A stretch of DNA of 64,000 nt from contig NZ_CP140772.1 of the NCBI RefSeq assembly GCF_037893185.1, positions 744,001 through 808,000 of the forward strand. The letters are read 5' to 3'. Made by a program: the position numbers and the translations under genes. This document shows positions 44,634 to 53,631 of the stretch, one piece after another. The stretch is from Chitinophaga sp. 180180018-3 (GTDB lineage Bacteria; Bacteroidota; Bacteroidia; Chitinophagales; Chitinophagaceae). Numbering within the stretch: the stretch's first letter is position 1; the number at the start of each line of letters is the position of its first letter. The notes under the pieces were generated by a model. That model was not told where the DNA came from. It ran no database searches and saw only the letters and a list, made by a program, of their open reading frames with translations.

Positions 44634-44722
44634 GAATTACGAATTACGAAATAACGGGGAGATAGTAAACGCGAAGATCCACTTCGCTACTATCTCCCCG
44701 TTATTTCATAATTCATAATTCT
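44633..44722. repeat. Family A palindrome, copy 3 (exported protein / purU)
   Basis: Left arm: two GAATTAC heptads, GAAATAA, then CGGGGAGATAGTAAACGCGAAG. The right arm is its reverse complement with two C-to-T-type differences in the outer heptads (read as GAATTAT) and without the internal AAC. It begins at the last base of the upstream stop codon and ends 2 nt before the purU stop, exactly filling a convergent junction. Confidence 0.88.
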
Positions 44723-44724
44723 CT

Positions 44725-45594
44725 CTAAAACACAATCGTCTTATTCCCATGCAAAATGACCCTGTTCTCCACATGCGCTTTCACTGCACGGGTAAGCACC
44801 TGGCGCTCTATGTCGCGGCCCAGCATTACCAGGTCTTCTACCGTATGACGATGGCTGACCCTGGTTACATCCTGTTCGATGATAGGGCCTTCATCTAGTT
44901 CATTGGTAACGTAATGCGCGGTGGCTCCTATCAGTTTTACGCCTCTTGTATAGGCATTCAGATAAGGGCGTGCACCCGCAAAAGCCGGCAGGAATGAGTG
45001 GTGTATGTTGATGATACGTTGCGGATAACGTCCTACAAACTGAGGGGAGAGAATTTGCATGTAACGCGCCAGCACGGTGAAATCTATGGCATGTTCTTCC
45101 AATAAGTCAATAGCGGCGCGTTCCTGCTGCTCCTTGGTGCCGCTGGTCACAGGCAGATAATGGAATGGTATATCCATAGCGGTACATTCCTTTTCCAGCA
45201 GCGGGTGGTTGGATATCACCAATGGAATGTCTACAGGCAATTCCCCGCTTTTCCATCTCCATAACAGTTCCAGTAAACAATGATCATAGGCAGATACCAG
45301 AATCGCCATACGTTTACGCTGATCCCCGTACTCAATTTTCCATTCCATCTTCAGCGGTTGTGCTACTTCCCGCTGAAAGTCGGCTTCCAGAGCGGATTTG
45401 TTAAGATGATCGAGCTGGAATTCCATACGCATGAAGAATAAACCTTCCCTGGGATCAGTACTGTGCTGGCTGGCATCCAATATATTAGCGCCCAGCCGGT
45501 ATAGGAATTGGGATACGCCGGCTACAATTCCAGGCCGGTCCGGACAACAAATGAGTAAACAGGCTGTTGTCTGCTGAGTGGTTTGTTTCGACAT
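44725..45594 (-). CDS. purU: Formyltetrahydrofolate deformylase
   Basis: This 289-residue enzyme hydrolyses 10-formyl-THF to formate and THF. An N-terminal ACT-type regulatory domain (about 8-90, [23 protein letters not shown]) precedes the formyltransferase-like catalytic domain with [45 protein letters not shown] and [19 protein letters not shown]. The catalytic Asn-His-Asp set is represented by IIN-IHHS and the late GPIIEQD. It lies 12 nt downstream of an uncharacterised gene on the same strand. Confidence 0.95.
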   Translation of the reverse strand: MSKQTTQQTTACLLICCPDRPGIVAGVSQFLYRLGANILDASQHSTDPREGLFFMRMEFQLDHLNKSALEADFQREVAQPLKMEWKIEYGDQRKRMAILVSAYDHCLLELLWRWKSGELPVDIPLVISNHPLLEKECTAMDIPFHYLPVTSGTKEQQERAAIDLLEEHAIDFTVLARYMQILSPQFVGRYPQRIINIHHSFLPAFAGARPYLNAYTRGVKLIGATAHYVTNELDEGPIIEQDVTRVSHRHTVEDLVMLGRDIERQVLTRAVKAHVENRVILHGNKTIVF

Positions 45595-45606
45595 AGTGAT
45601 GGTAAA

Positions 45607-47112
45607 TTAAGAAATTATCTTCTCTATTTTCCTTTCCAGCATCCCGAAATACTCCAGCGCATTTTTGAATTTCTCAGTATTGGTGACGGAAACATTATAT
45701 GTTTCACTCTCATAGCCATCTTCGTCCTGTGCCCTTAACCTGACCATCTGGCCACCATCCGCAGCGGGTTTTATATCAAAATGGTAGAAATCATATTGTT
45801 CCTCTTCTTCCTTATAAGGATAGCTTTTAATGATGGTAACTCTGCCGGCCCTGCCATCTTCCGGTTGCCTGAAACTGCACATCAGAGAGCCGATGTATAG
45901 CGGATCGCTATCGTCGTCGTAATAGTCGCTGTATTTTTCTTTTACGAGCGGGAGCGACAACATAGCAGTTACTTTTTCAACCGTGATCTTTTCCCGGAAC
46001 TGCTGCTGATAGTATTCCATCGCAGAAAACTCTTGCTGAAGACTGATCCAGCCTTCCTCTATCAATGTCTTGTAATATTCCGGTGTTTGCTGTACATCAA
46101 GTGTATGCCATTCCTTATCCTCACCGGTAAGGGATTTGCAGACTATAGAGCGATGGCGTTTGGATTGATAATCGAAATAAAAGATCATCGCCGCATACTC
46201 CTCAAGATGTTGGAAATATACATTGGTGGAAAATGCCTGCTGCTGTGTTACCATTACCCTGGTATACCGCGAACCACGCCAGAACTTAAGCTGCTTCGCT
46301 TCTTCCGGCGAACTTCCGAACAGTGCGAAGAGCGGGGAAGTCCGGAATCGTTCCATGTTATTATCAGTCAGGTATTCGCTCTCAAAAATAAAAGGGATCT
46401 GCTCCCCGGCAATGGGCGCCGCTTCATCTTTCAGTAGGGGAGCACCTTCTTCAAGCCGCTTCGATATCTCCATGGTGCTCAGCCAGTCTTTGAAACTGTA
46501 TATTTCTCCGTCTGTTTCTGCTTCATTCAATAAACAAGCGTCGTCAAATATGCTGGCAAGCACTTCCCTTGGATAATCGTCATACTCCTCATCAACGATG
46601 AGGAAAGGTATATCTGTTCTTTCCTTGTTAAAAAAACGCTGGTAGTCGAAATGATATTGATCAGTAGCCAGGAATACCTTTATTGTAATATGGCCCCGGA
46701 CTTTTAAATCACCGTGATTGTAATCGCCCCAAAAGAGGCCATGAACAAGGAGATTACCGGCAACGTAGATTTCCTGCCCACCAGCCATGATGTTATCGGC
46801 TTCGAGGTCACCCAGCACAGTAAGACCAATAGCGCCATCAGTTTCATCGTTCATGATATGCTGCGCTTTCAGATTTCCTGTGATCAGTATCATGAAAATA
46901 TTATCCCGGTGAGTTTCATCGCTAAGCCGGATATGGGTGTTGATGAAGTCGAGCCGGAGATTACCCGTGGCTGTATTGCCCTCATAAAAAGCGACGATAT
47001 CGTCATTAATTTCTCCCGGCTTGTATTTATCTCTTTGTATTGCCCATGAATCTTCCGGCAACAGGTGTTTGATTTCCGAAAATTTTTTCGTCTGAAAAAC
47101 TGGTTCCATCAT
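45607..47112 (-). CDS. Large protein with a bactofilin-like beta-helical segment, function unknown
   Basis: This 501-residue cytoplasmic protein starts MMEPVFQTKKFSEI (a second Met at 47109 is equally possible). Residues about 50-150 show short repeating turns such as GNLRLDFINTHIRL, ITGNLKAQHIMND, LGDLEADNIMAGG and YVAGNLLVHGLFWGDYNHGDL, the spacing seen in bactofilin or polymer-forming cytoskeletal folds. The rest is helical and acidic with no motif I recognise. It lies 12 nt before purU on the same strand but has no clear functional link. Immunity-like or cytoskeletal roles are possible guesses only. Confidence 0.6.
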   Translation of the reverse strand: MMEPVFQTKKFSEIKHLLPEDSWAIQRDKYKPGEINDDIVAFYEGNTATGNLRLDFINTHIRLSDETHRDNIFMILITGNLKAQHIMNDETDGAIGLTVLGDLEADNIMAGGQEIYVAGNLLVHGLFWGDYNHGDLKVRGHITIKVFLATDQYHFDYQRFFNKERTDIPFLIVDEEYDDYPREVLASIFDDACLLNEAETDGEIYSFKDWLSTMEISKRLEEGAPLLKDEAAPIAGEQIPFIFESEYLTDNNMERFRTSPLFALFGSSPEEAKQLKFWRGSRYTRVMVTQQQAFSTNVYFQHLEEYAAMIFYFDYQSKRHRSIVCKSLTGEDKEWHTLDVQQTPEYYKTLIEEGWISLQQEFSAMEYYQQQFREKITVEKVTAMLSLPLVKEKYSDYYDDDSDPLYIGSLMCSFRQPEDGRAGRVTIIKSYPYKEEEEQYDFYHFDIKPAADGGQMVRLRAQDEDGYESETYNVSVTNTEKFKNALEYFGMLERKIEKIIS

Positions 47113-47398
47113 CTATGGTTAATATTAAAAAGAAGAAAATGGATCAATGGGGAGGATCACAAACAATATGCAAATGATGTTTTCCATCATTAACCGGCGG
47201 CAAAGTATATAAAAAACAGATGCTGGCAAAGAAAAGAAGGAACGCCCTTGTGAATGCAGCAGAATTTCAGGAAATTCGCAGGAATGTTACGAAACTAAAG
47301 GCCTGTTTGGGTGGAGACACAACATTTTACCCTGCCATTGGCGGATACCATGACGATTGTTAAACACAGTAACTGTAAAATTCTAATATAATTTTCGG
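47113..47398. other. Divergent gap with no recognised element
   Basis: This 286-nt gap separates the 501-residue protein gene (minus) from a phosphoesterase gene (plus). I see no ORF of note, no strong hairpin and no exact TAnnTTTG element; a near match (TAATTTTC) lies at 47389-47396 just before the GTG start. Confidence 0.5.
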
Positions 47399-47887
47399 GT
47401 GAAAAAGATAGGATTAATGTCAGATACCCATAGCTATCTGCATCCACAGGTTTTCAGGTATTTTGAGGAAGTGGATGAGGTCTGGCACGCGGGAGATATC
47501 GGAAACAGGGAGCTGGCCGATAAAATAGAGGCATTCAAACCCTTCAGGGCAGTTTACGGAAACATCGATGGAGCGGATATCCGTATCCGTTATCCGGAAA
47601 CGCTCCGTTTCAACCTCGAAGGGGTGGAGGTAATGATGACGCATATTGGCGGGTATCCGGGCAGGTACGCACCCGGGGTGAAAGAGCAACTGAAGCAGTA
47701 CCGCCCTAAACTCTTTATTTGCGGTCACTCGCATATTCTCAAAGTAATGCCGGATCCGGCATTGCAGCTATTACACATGAACCCGGGAGCCTGCGGGCAA
47801 CAGGGATGGCATAAAGTTAAAACGCTGTTGCGCTTTCAGCTGGAAAGTGGCAACATTCAGCAACTGGAAGTAATTGAGCTGCCGTAA
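47399..47887 (+). CDS. YfcE/MJ0936-type metallophosphoesterase, GTG start
   Basis: This 162-residue metallophosphoesterase has the DxH motif in GLMSDTHSY, GDIGNRE with the metal-bridging Asp, YGNIDG with the Asn, and THIGGYPGRY and CGHSHILK for the remaining histidines, all in order. The first strand requires the residues KKIGLM, so the GTG at 47399 is the start; the later ATG at 47417 would truncate the fold. Such enzymes hydrolyse phosphodiesters of unclear physiological substrate. It is followed 31 nt later by a DUF4421 gene on the same strand. Confidence 0.88.
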   Translation: MKKIGLMSDTHSYLHPQVFRYFEEVDEVWHAGDIGNRELADKIEAFKPFRAVYGNIDGADIRIRYPETLRFNLEGVEVMMTHIGGYPGRYAPGVKEQLKQYRPKLFICGHSHILKVMPDPALQLLHMNPGACGQQGWHKVKTLLRFQLESGNIQQLEVIELP

Positions 47888-47918
47888 CCATCCCGGGAGC
47901 TTATAACCTGCAACGATT

Positions 47919-48974
47919 ATGAACCTGCGAATATTAGTTTGGCTGTGTATCCTGAGTGGAGTAACAATACAAGGGCTGGCTCAGGGCCGGTTCCTGAAGT
48001 GGTTGAAGACGGAGAATGATACCAATTATATTGATGAACATACGGAAGATATTACCGCCCGGCTGTATGGCTCCCGTAAATTCACCCGGTACGACATTAC
48101 CGACAGGAAGCAAAATACGCATATCCTGTATCGGCCTAATACTCCTTTTAATATTGGATTTGGCGCGAATTACCGGTTTATAGGCCTGAATATCGGTTTT
48201 AATCTGCCGATGATTAATCAGAAAAATGATAAATACGGTAAAACCAAATACATCGATCTGCAATCGCATGTGTATCTGCGTAAAATAGTGGTTGATTTTT
48301 ACGGTCAGTATTACAAAGGTTATTACATCGCCAATCCTGCCGGGGTGTTTGGCAAGGAGTACGCTGCTCAAAATCCTTATCCACAGCGGCCGGACCTCCG
48401 GAACATCGATTTCGGACTGAATGTGCAGTATATTTTCAACGATAAAAGGTTTTCCTACAGGGCACCTAACCTGCAGAACGAATACCAGAAGAAAAGCGCC
48501 GGTTCACTGATTGTTGGCGGCGAAATGTTCCTCGGCAGAATCAAAGGCGACTCTTCACTGATCCCGTACAATATGGCCGACACGCTGTTCCTGCACGATC
48601 AGCATTATTACAAAACAGGCATATCTTCCCTGGCGGCTAATATCGGTTACGCTTATACGTTTGTACTGAAGCAACACTTCTTTCTTTCCCTGTCACTGAC
48701 CGGGGGACTGGGAGGGAACGTGACCAGCCTGTTCATGGAAAACGGAGATATTACCCGTCGGGTGGGATTAACATTCAGCAGTACCATCAGGGCTTCGCTG
48801 GGATATAACTCCAGCAGGTATTTTGCAGGCGTGCATTACGTAGGAATGAACACCCGCAGCGGCATGTCGATCCCCCATACTTACCAGACGTTTGGTACCG
48901 GCAACCTGCGGGTAAGTGTGGTAAGGAGGTTTGCATTGAAAAAGCCGGTATGGCATTCCAGGCATACTATTTAA
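47919..48974 (+). CDS. DUF4421-family outer-membrane beta-barrel protein
   Basis: This 351-residue exported protein has a signal peptide (MNLRILVWLCILSGVTIQGLA) and alternating aromatic beta-strands ending in regularly spaced segments such as YKGYYIANPAGVFG, IDFGLNVQYIFN and YRAPNLQNEYQKKSAGSLIVGGEMF, the Bacteroidota DUF4421 pattern. It probably inserts in the outer membrane; function is unknown. The stop overlaps that of the convergent LOG gene by 4 nt, so the two messages must end within each other's 3' regions. Confidence 0.8.
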   Translation: MNLRILVWLCILSGVTIQGLAQGRFLKWLKTENDTNYIDEHTEDITARLYGSRKFTRYDITDRKQNTHILYRPNTPFNIGFGANYRFIGLNIGFNLPMINQKNDKYGKTKYIDLQSHVYLRKIVVDFYGQYYKGYYIANPAGVFGKEYAAQNPYPQRPDLRNIDFGLNVQYIFNDKRFSYRAPNLQNEYQKKSAGSLIVGGEMFLGRIKGDSSLIPYNMADTLFLHDQHYYKTGISSLAANIGYAYTFVLKQHFFLSLSLTGGLGGNVTSLFMENGDITRRVGLTFSSTIRASLGYNSSRYFAGVHYVGMNTRSGMSIPHTYQTFGTGNLRVSVVRRFALKKPVWHSRHTI

Positions 48975-49552
48975 CTCTGCGCAGGTGTAATCCATTTGGA
49001 TTTAACAGGCGGCTGGTAACTTTCCATTTGCGCCAGCAGGTCCGTGATATTATCGCTGCACAGTAACATATTTTTATTTTCTTCAGAAAGAAAACCTTTG
49101 TCAGTCATGTTTTGCGCCAATGCGATCAGGGAATCGTAGAAGCCGTTTGTATTCAGGAGCCCGATAGGTTTCCTGTGCAGTCCCAACTGGCCCCAGGTAA
49201 GCATTTCGAAGAGCTCTTCCATCGTACCAAACCCACCCGGCAGTGCGACCACGCCATCACTCAGTTCATTCATTTTAGTTTTGCGCTCGTGCATAGTATC
49301 CACAAGGATCAGTTCCGTCAGCCCATGGTGCGCGAGCTCCTTCTTTTGCAGAAAATGAGGCAGCACGCCGATGACCTTTCCTCCTGCCTGCAGCGCGCCG
49401 TCGGCAACTGCACCCATCAGGCCAACATGGGCGCCTCCATACACCAGCGTCAGATTACGTTGGGCAAGCGCTGCACCCAGCCCGGTAGCCTGTTGCACAT
49501 AAATTGGATCAGATCCGCTGCTGGAGCCACAAAAAACAACAATTCGATTCAT
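48971..49552 (-). CDS. LOG-family protein (TIGR00730)
   Basis: This 193-residue Rossmann-like protein belongs to the LOG/lysine decarboxylase-like family. The signature GGFGTMEELFEMLTWGQLG and the N-terminal FCGSSSGSDPIY are present, with LVYGGAHVGLMGAVADGAL between. LOG enzymes release cytokinin-type bases from nucleoside 5'-monophosphates; bacterial members act as nucleotide phosphoribohydrolases. It is 13 nt downstream of an HD-domain gene on the same strand, so a nucleotide-turnover pair is plausible. Confidence 0.9.
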   Translation of the reverse strand: MNRIVVFCGSSSGSDPIYVQQATGLGAALAQRNLTLVYGGAHVGLMGAVADGALQAGGKVIGVLPHFLQKKELAHHGLTELILVDTMHERKTKMNELSDGVVALPGGFGTMEELFEMLTWGQLGLHRKPIGLLNTNGFYDSLIALAQNMTDKGFLSEENKNMLLCSDNITDLLAQMESYQPPVKSKWITPAQS

Positions 49553-49565
49553 ATCTTTTATCTGT

Positions 49566-50195
49566 TTATAAGGTGTTTAATTCAGTGATCAGGTTTTCCC
49601 GGGCCTGCTGCTCATAACGCTCCAGGAAGGCCTGGGTCCGGAAAATGGCAGGCATGTCCAGGAAGTGTTGCAGTACCTTTTTCCGTCCGGGCCGGTAAAC
49701 CAGGTCGGGATACAGGCTGAATTCATGCCGGATCTGCTTCGTATAGGCCTGATATGCCTCCGGCGATGCCCCGAGGATCTGCAGATCGAAATCCAGGAAA
49801 TAGTCCAGGTCTGGATGCTGTAACTCATTGACATGCGTCAGGGTGGCATTGATGAATGTTTCCACCAGCCTGGCCCGTTCAGCCGGATAACCGATAGCAT
49901 GCAGATGGGTAACCGCTGCTGCTGCGCTTTGGGCTTCGTTATCAGACCCGGGAACGTTGTACACCAGGTCATGAAAAAAGATGGAAAAAAGTACGATGTC
50001 GTTATCCGTGATATTGTCCGCATATTCCTGTTGCAGGGAAATAAGGCTGGCAATATGCCGGAGATTATGGTAATGACGTTCCTTGCTGTTGTACGCCTCT
50101 TCCAGTGCCATCCAGGCCGGATTGATCAGATTAACATCGGTAGTATACGCCTGGTGGAGAGAAGACCAGATGATGGGTAAATCCTGTGCTGACAT
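49566..50195 (-). CDS. HD-domain metal-dependent phosphohydrolase
   Basis: This 209-residue protein carries the HD motif in YHNLRHIASLISLQ and IFFHDLVYN, with AERARLVETFINATLTH as the later helix, matching predicted metal-dependent HD phosphohydrolases (COG4339-like). The substrate is unknown, probably a nucleotide. It is followed by the LOG-type gene at 13 nt. It is separated from aconitase, also on the minus strand, by 140 nt that include the aconitase terminator. Confidence 0.85.
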   Translation of the reverse strand: MSAQDLPIIWSSLHQAYTTDVNLINPAWMALEEAYNSKERHYHNLRHIASLISLQQEYADNITDNDIVLFSIFFHDLVYNVPGSDNEAQSAAAAVTHLHAIGYPAERARLVETFINATLTHVNELQHPDLDYFLDFDLQILGASPEAYQAYTKQIRHEFSLYPDLVYRPGRKKVLQHFLDMPAIFRTQAFLERYEQQARENLITELNTL

Positions 50196-50283
50196 ACGCC
50201 GTATTTTCGGGTTTCAAGTTAAAAATAAAACAGCTACCGGGCTACAAACCAGGGTTGTTGTATGGTTAAATGTGGAAAAATAA

Positions 50284-50315
50284 AAAGAGGTACCGTTTAT
50301 AAGCGATACCTCTTT
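50284..50315. terminator. Aconitase terminator
   Basis: A 9-bp perfect stem (50284-50292 with 50307-50315) with weaker inner pairing lies 20 nt beyond the aconitase stop; on the minus strand a T-rich run follows. Confidence 0.7.
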
Positions 50316-50335
50316 CGTTATACAGGTGTGTATTA

Positions 50336-52609
50336 TTAAGCTTTAGCTTTGGCTGCTTCTGCACGGATCACGTTCAGCGCACCACCTGCCTTAAACCACT
50401 CGATCTGTTGTTCGTTATAAGTGTGGTTTACAGGGAACTGGTCTGAGCTGCCGTCTTTATGATGCAGGGCAACAGTCAGTTGTTTACCGGGAGCAAAGGT
50501 AGTGAGGCCCAGGATATCGATAGTATCATCTTCCTGGATCTTATCATAGTCTTCCTTGTTAGCGAAAGTCAGACCCAGCATACCCTGCTTTTTCAGGTTG
50601 GTTTCGTGGATACGGGCGAAAGATTTCACCAGGATGGCACGAACGCCGAGGTGACGGGGCTCCATGGCAGCGTGCTCACGGCTGGATCCTTCACCATAGT
50701 TTTCATCACCCACTACAACCGCACCGAAACCGGCAGCTTTGTAAGCGCGCATGGTGGCAGGAACAGGACCGTATTGGCCGGTTAATTCGTTTTTAACGGT
50801 ATCAGTTTTATCGTTAAATGCGTTCACCGCACCGATCAGCATGTTATTGGAGATATTATCCAGGTGGCCACGGTATTTCAGCCATGGACCAGCCATAGAA
50901 ATGTGGTCAGTAGTACATTTGCCTTTCGCTTTGATAAGCAGCTTCAGTCCTTTCAGATCTGTACCTTCCCATGCTGCAAATGGTGCCAGCAGCTGCAGGC
51001 GATCGGATGTCGGAGACACGATCACCTGTACACCGCTACCATCTTCAGCAGGAGCCTGGTATCCGGCATCTTCCACAGCAAAACCCTTTACAGGAAGCTC
51101 AAAACCTACCGGCTCATCCAGCATTACTTCCTCTCCGTTCTTGTTTTTCAGTTTGTCTTTCAGCGGATTGAAGGTGAGGTCACCGGCAATAGCAAGCGCT
51201 GTAACAATTTCAGGAGAAGCTACGAAAGCGTGGGTAGAAGCGTTACCATCGTTCCTTTTCGCGAAGTTACGGTTGAAGGAAGTGATGATAGAGTTCTTAC
51301 GGTTCGGATCGTCGATATGACGGGCCCACTGACCAATACATGGACCACAGGCGTTAGCCAGTACCACACCGCCTACCTGATTAAAGGTATTCAACAGGCC
51401 ATCTCTTTCGATGGTGTAGCGAACCAGTTCAGAACCCGGAGTGATAGTATATTCAGATTTCATATCCAGCTGCTTGTCGATAGCCTGCTGGGCCAGGGAC
51501 GCAGAGCGGGAAATATCTTCATAGGAAGAGTTGGTGCAGGAACCGATCAGGGCTACTTCCAGTTTCTCAGGCCAGTTGTTTTCTTTTACTGCCTGCGCAA
51601 ATTTGGAGATAGGCCATGCCAGATCCGGTGTAAACGGACCATTCACGTATGGTTCCAACTCGTCGAGGTTAATTTCGATCAGTTGATCGTAGTATTTGGC
51701 AGGATCTGCATATACTTCAGCATCCGGACGGAGGTGTTCTCTCACGCCATCAGCCAGGTTAGCCACATCGGTTCTGCCGGTAACTTTCAGGTAGTCGGCC
51801 ATCTTGGTGTCGTATGCAAAGATGGAGCAGGTAGCACCGATCTCTGCACCCATGTTACAGATAGTGGCTTTACCGGTAGCGCTGAAGCTGTCGGCACCTT
51901 CACCAAAGTATTCCACGATAGCGCCTGTACCACCTTTTACAGTGAGGATACCAGCTACTTTCAGGATGATATCTTTAGCAGAAGTCCATCCGCTCATCTT
52001 ACCGGTCAGTTTCACACCGATCAGTTTCGGCATTTTCAATTCCCAGGGTAAGCCAGCCATTACGTCTACTGCATCGGCGCCGCCCACACCGATAGCTACC
52101 ATGCCTAAACCGCCGGCATTGGGAGTATGGGAGTCGGTACCGATCAGCATTCCGCCCGGAAACGCATAGTTTTCCAGTACTACCTGGTGGATGATACCAG
52201 CACCGGGTTTCCAGAAGCCAATACCATATTTATCAGAAATAGAAGAAAGGAAATCGTAAACTTCTTTGTTGGTGTCAATAGCAGTCGCCAGATCCTGCAC
52301 TGCGCCTACTTTAGCCTGGATCAGGTGATCGCAGTGAACTGTCGACGGAACCGCTACTTTATCACGGCCACAGGTCATAAACTGGAGCAAAGCCATCTGG
52401 GCAGTTGCATCCTGCATAGCTACGCGATCCGGAGCAAATTCAACATAGGAATTGCCTCTTTCAAAGGGCGTGGTAGTCGGTGCAAACAGGTGAGCGTACA
52501 AAATCTTCTCAGCAAGTGTCAGCGGGCGACCTAACATTTTACGGGTTGCTTCCACTTTACCCGGGAGTGCCGCATACACTCTTTTAATCATGTCAATATC
52601 AAACACCAT
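50336..52609 (-). CDS. Aconitate hydratase
   Basis: This 757-residue enzyme of the citric acid cycle interconverts citrate and isocitrate. The [4Fe-4S] cysteines lie in [12 protein letters not shown] and [25 protein letters not shown] and the C-terminal swivel motif [17 protein letters not shown] supply active-site residues. Length and layout are closer to the mitochondrial-type enzyme common in Bacteroidota than to AcnA or AcnB of enterobacteria. It is monocistronic, with a minus-strand -7 element at 52648-52655 and a terminator after it. Confidence 0.96.
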   Translation of the reverse strand: MVFDIDMIKRVYAALPGKVEATRKMLGRPLTLAEKILYAHLFAPTTTPFERGNSYVEFAPDRVAMQDATAQMALLQFMTCGRDKVAVPSTVHCDHLIQAKVGAVQDLATAIDTNKEVYDFLSSISDKYGIGFWKPGAGIIHQVVLENYAFPGGMLIGTDSHTPNAGGLGMVAIGVGGADAVDVMAGLPWELKMPKLIGVKLTGKMSGWTSAKDIILKVAGILTVKGGTGAIVEYFGEGADSFSATGKATICNMGAEIGATCSIFAYDTKMADYLKVTGRTDVANLADGVREHLRPDAEVYADPAKYYDQLIEINLDELEPYVNGPFTPDLAWPISKFAQAVKENNWPEKLEVALIGSCTNSSYEDISRSASLAQQAIDKQLDMKSEYTITPGSELVRYTIERDGLLNTFNQVGGVVLANACGPCIGQWARHIDDPNRKNSIITSFNRNFAKRNDGNASTHAFVASPEIVTALAIAGDLTFNPLKDKLKNKNGEEVMLDEPVGFELPVKGFAVEDAGYQAPAEDGSGVQVIVSPTSDRLQLLAPFAAWEGTDLKGLKLLIKAKGKCTTDHISMAGPWLKYRGHLDNISNNMLIGAVNAFNDKTDTVKNELTGQYGPVPATMRAYKAAGFGAVVVGDENYGEGSSREHAAMEPRHLGVRAILVKSFARIHETNLKKQGMLGLTFANKEDYDKIQEDDTIDILGLTTFAPGKQLTVALHHKDGSSDQFPVNHTYNEQQIEWFKAGGALNVIRAEAAKAKA

Positions 52610-52647
52610 GGGAAAAAAATAATTTAAGAGCGGTTAAAAATTGCTCG

Positions 52648-52655
52648 CAAAATTA
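52648..52655 (-). promoter_or_regulatory. Putative -7 promoter element for aconitase
   Basis: Read on the minus strand the sequence is TAATTTTG, an exact TAnnTTTG match 39 nt before the start at 52609. Confidence 0.45.
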
Positions 52656-52865
52656 ACTAAAAACAACAAGTTTTTAAATTAAATACCAAAGATAAAAGGA
52701 TGCCCGGCTAAACTTCCTGTACTTTAACAGTTTTTTAAACGCAGCCATCGAACTGGCATAAAACCGGCTGTCTGCCATCCTGAATGCAGGTACTGCAGCC
52801 ATTCGGCAGTGACTACAGGCGGCCATTTACAAGGATTTTTACTTGTTTTTCCGGGTGGAATTTGA

Positions 52866-52873
52866 TACATTTG
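52866..52873 (+). promoter_or_regulatory. Promoter of the PspC gene, nearly leaderless
   Basis: TACATTTG matches TAnnTTTG exactly and a TTG (52843-52845) lies 20 nt upstream, the best two-part promoter match in the window. The ATG is only 5 nt after the element, so the transcript would start at or within a few bases of the start codon. Confidence 0.6.
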
Positions 52874-52877
52874 GAAT

Positions 52878-53099
52878 ATGAACCGGATAAAAGATTTTGT
52901 GGAATGGAAGGCGTTCGGTGTATGTGCTGCTATTGGAGATAAGTTAGGCATAGCCACGTCACGTATACGCATCTTCTTCATCTATGCTACCTTTCTGACT
53001 ATGGGATCCCCACTCATCGTCTATATGATACTTGCTTTCTGGGTTAACATGAAGCATTATATCCTGAACGCAAGGCGAAACCCACTGAGATATCTATAA
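52878..53099 (+). CDS. Small PspC-domain protein
   Basis: This 73-residue protein is essentially one PspC domain: MNRIKDFVEWKAFGVCAAIGDKLGIATSRIRIFFIYATFL followed by one membrane span (about 36-54) and a basic tail. PspC proteins associate with the inner membrane and with envelope-stress responses; short stand-alone versions are common in Bacteroidota and their role is not settled. The predicted promoter leaves almost no 5' leader. It converges on an uncharacterised gene across a family B repeat. Confidence 0.85.
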   Translation: MNRIKDFVEWKAFGVCAAIGDKLGIATSRIRIFFIYATFLTMGSPLIVYMILAFWVNMKHYILNARRNPLRYL

Positions 53100-53106
53100 A
53101 AAAAGG

Positions 53107-53134
53107 CAGCTGACTACCAGTAGCCAGCCGCCAT
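53107..53134 (+). repeat. Family B heptad array, copy 6 (after the PspC gene)
   Basis: Four degenerate 7-mers (CAGCTGA, CTACCAG, TAGCCAG, CCGCCAT) start 8 nt after the PspC stop. A 7-bp AGCCGCC / GGCGGCT pairing (53126-53132 with 53176-53182) followed by four Ts suggests a weak terminator reaching the end of the convergent gene. Confidence 0.5.
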
Positions 53135-53183
53135 TAACTTCTCGTTCTTTAGTAGCCACCATCTGCTTTATGGTCGGCGGCTT

Positions 53184-53585
53184 TTATTCAAGATGAAAAT
53201 TGGTCATACCATGGTAGTGGTTTTGGAGCTCATTCAGGGTGATAGGCTCAGTCAGACTACGGGTTTCATCGCGATAATGAAGCTGCAATAACGGGTTGTG
53301 GCCGTTTTCAAACCAACGCACCGAAAATGGGCCTCTCACATACAATGTACCCCCTGCAGCTGAAGATGCTGCTTCATCTTTGTGGAATTGCAGCTTCAAC
53401 AGCGTGTCTTCCGTCAGATGGATGGGTACAAGATTGTCCAGGTCGTACCAGAGTTCATTGTCACCAGTAGCCACCAACACTTTTTTATCCTCATGATCTA
53501 CCTGCAGAATTTTTCCTTCTCTTTCCGTTCCTCCGTAGTTGGTGATAACGGTATCACCTGATTTTAAATCATGGATGTTAATCAT
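53184..53585 (-). CDS. Conserved small cytoplasmic protein, function unknown
   Basis: This 133-residue protein begins MINIHDLKSGDTVITNYGGTEREGKIL, a compact beta-rich start resembling SH3-like or KOW-type folds, followed by DNELWYDLDNLVPIHL and a second half with SVRWFENGHNPLLQLHYRDE. There is no signal or membrane span. I do not recognise a named family, though similar small proteins are widespread in Bacteroidota. It lies 46 nt downstream of kdsA on the same strand, so co-transcription is likely but a functional link is not evident. Confidence 0.7.
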   Translation of the reverse strand: MINIHDLKSGDTVITNYGGTEREGKILQVDHEDKKVLVATGDNELWYDLDNLVPIHLTEDTLLKLQFHKDEAASSAAGGTLYVRGPFSVRWFENGHNPLLQLHYRDETRSLTEPITLNELQNHYHGMTNFHLE

Positions 53586-53631
53586 AGTGAGCAGAGTTTT
53601 TTGTGTAAAATGAATTTACAGAAAAAAATGC

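Noticed and set aside
44633..44722. Palindrome considered as an insertion-sequence remnant or MITE
   Set aside because: No target-site duplication is evident at the junctions and the arms vary by heptad exchange; a mobile origin cannot be excluded but is not shown.
50864..52051. 395-codon open frame antisense to aconitase
   Set aside because: It is a shadow of a fully recognised aconitase gene with intact iron-sulfur motifs.
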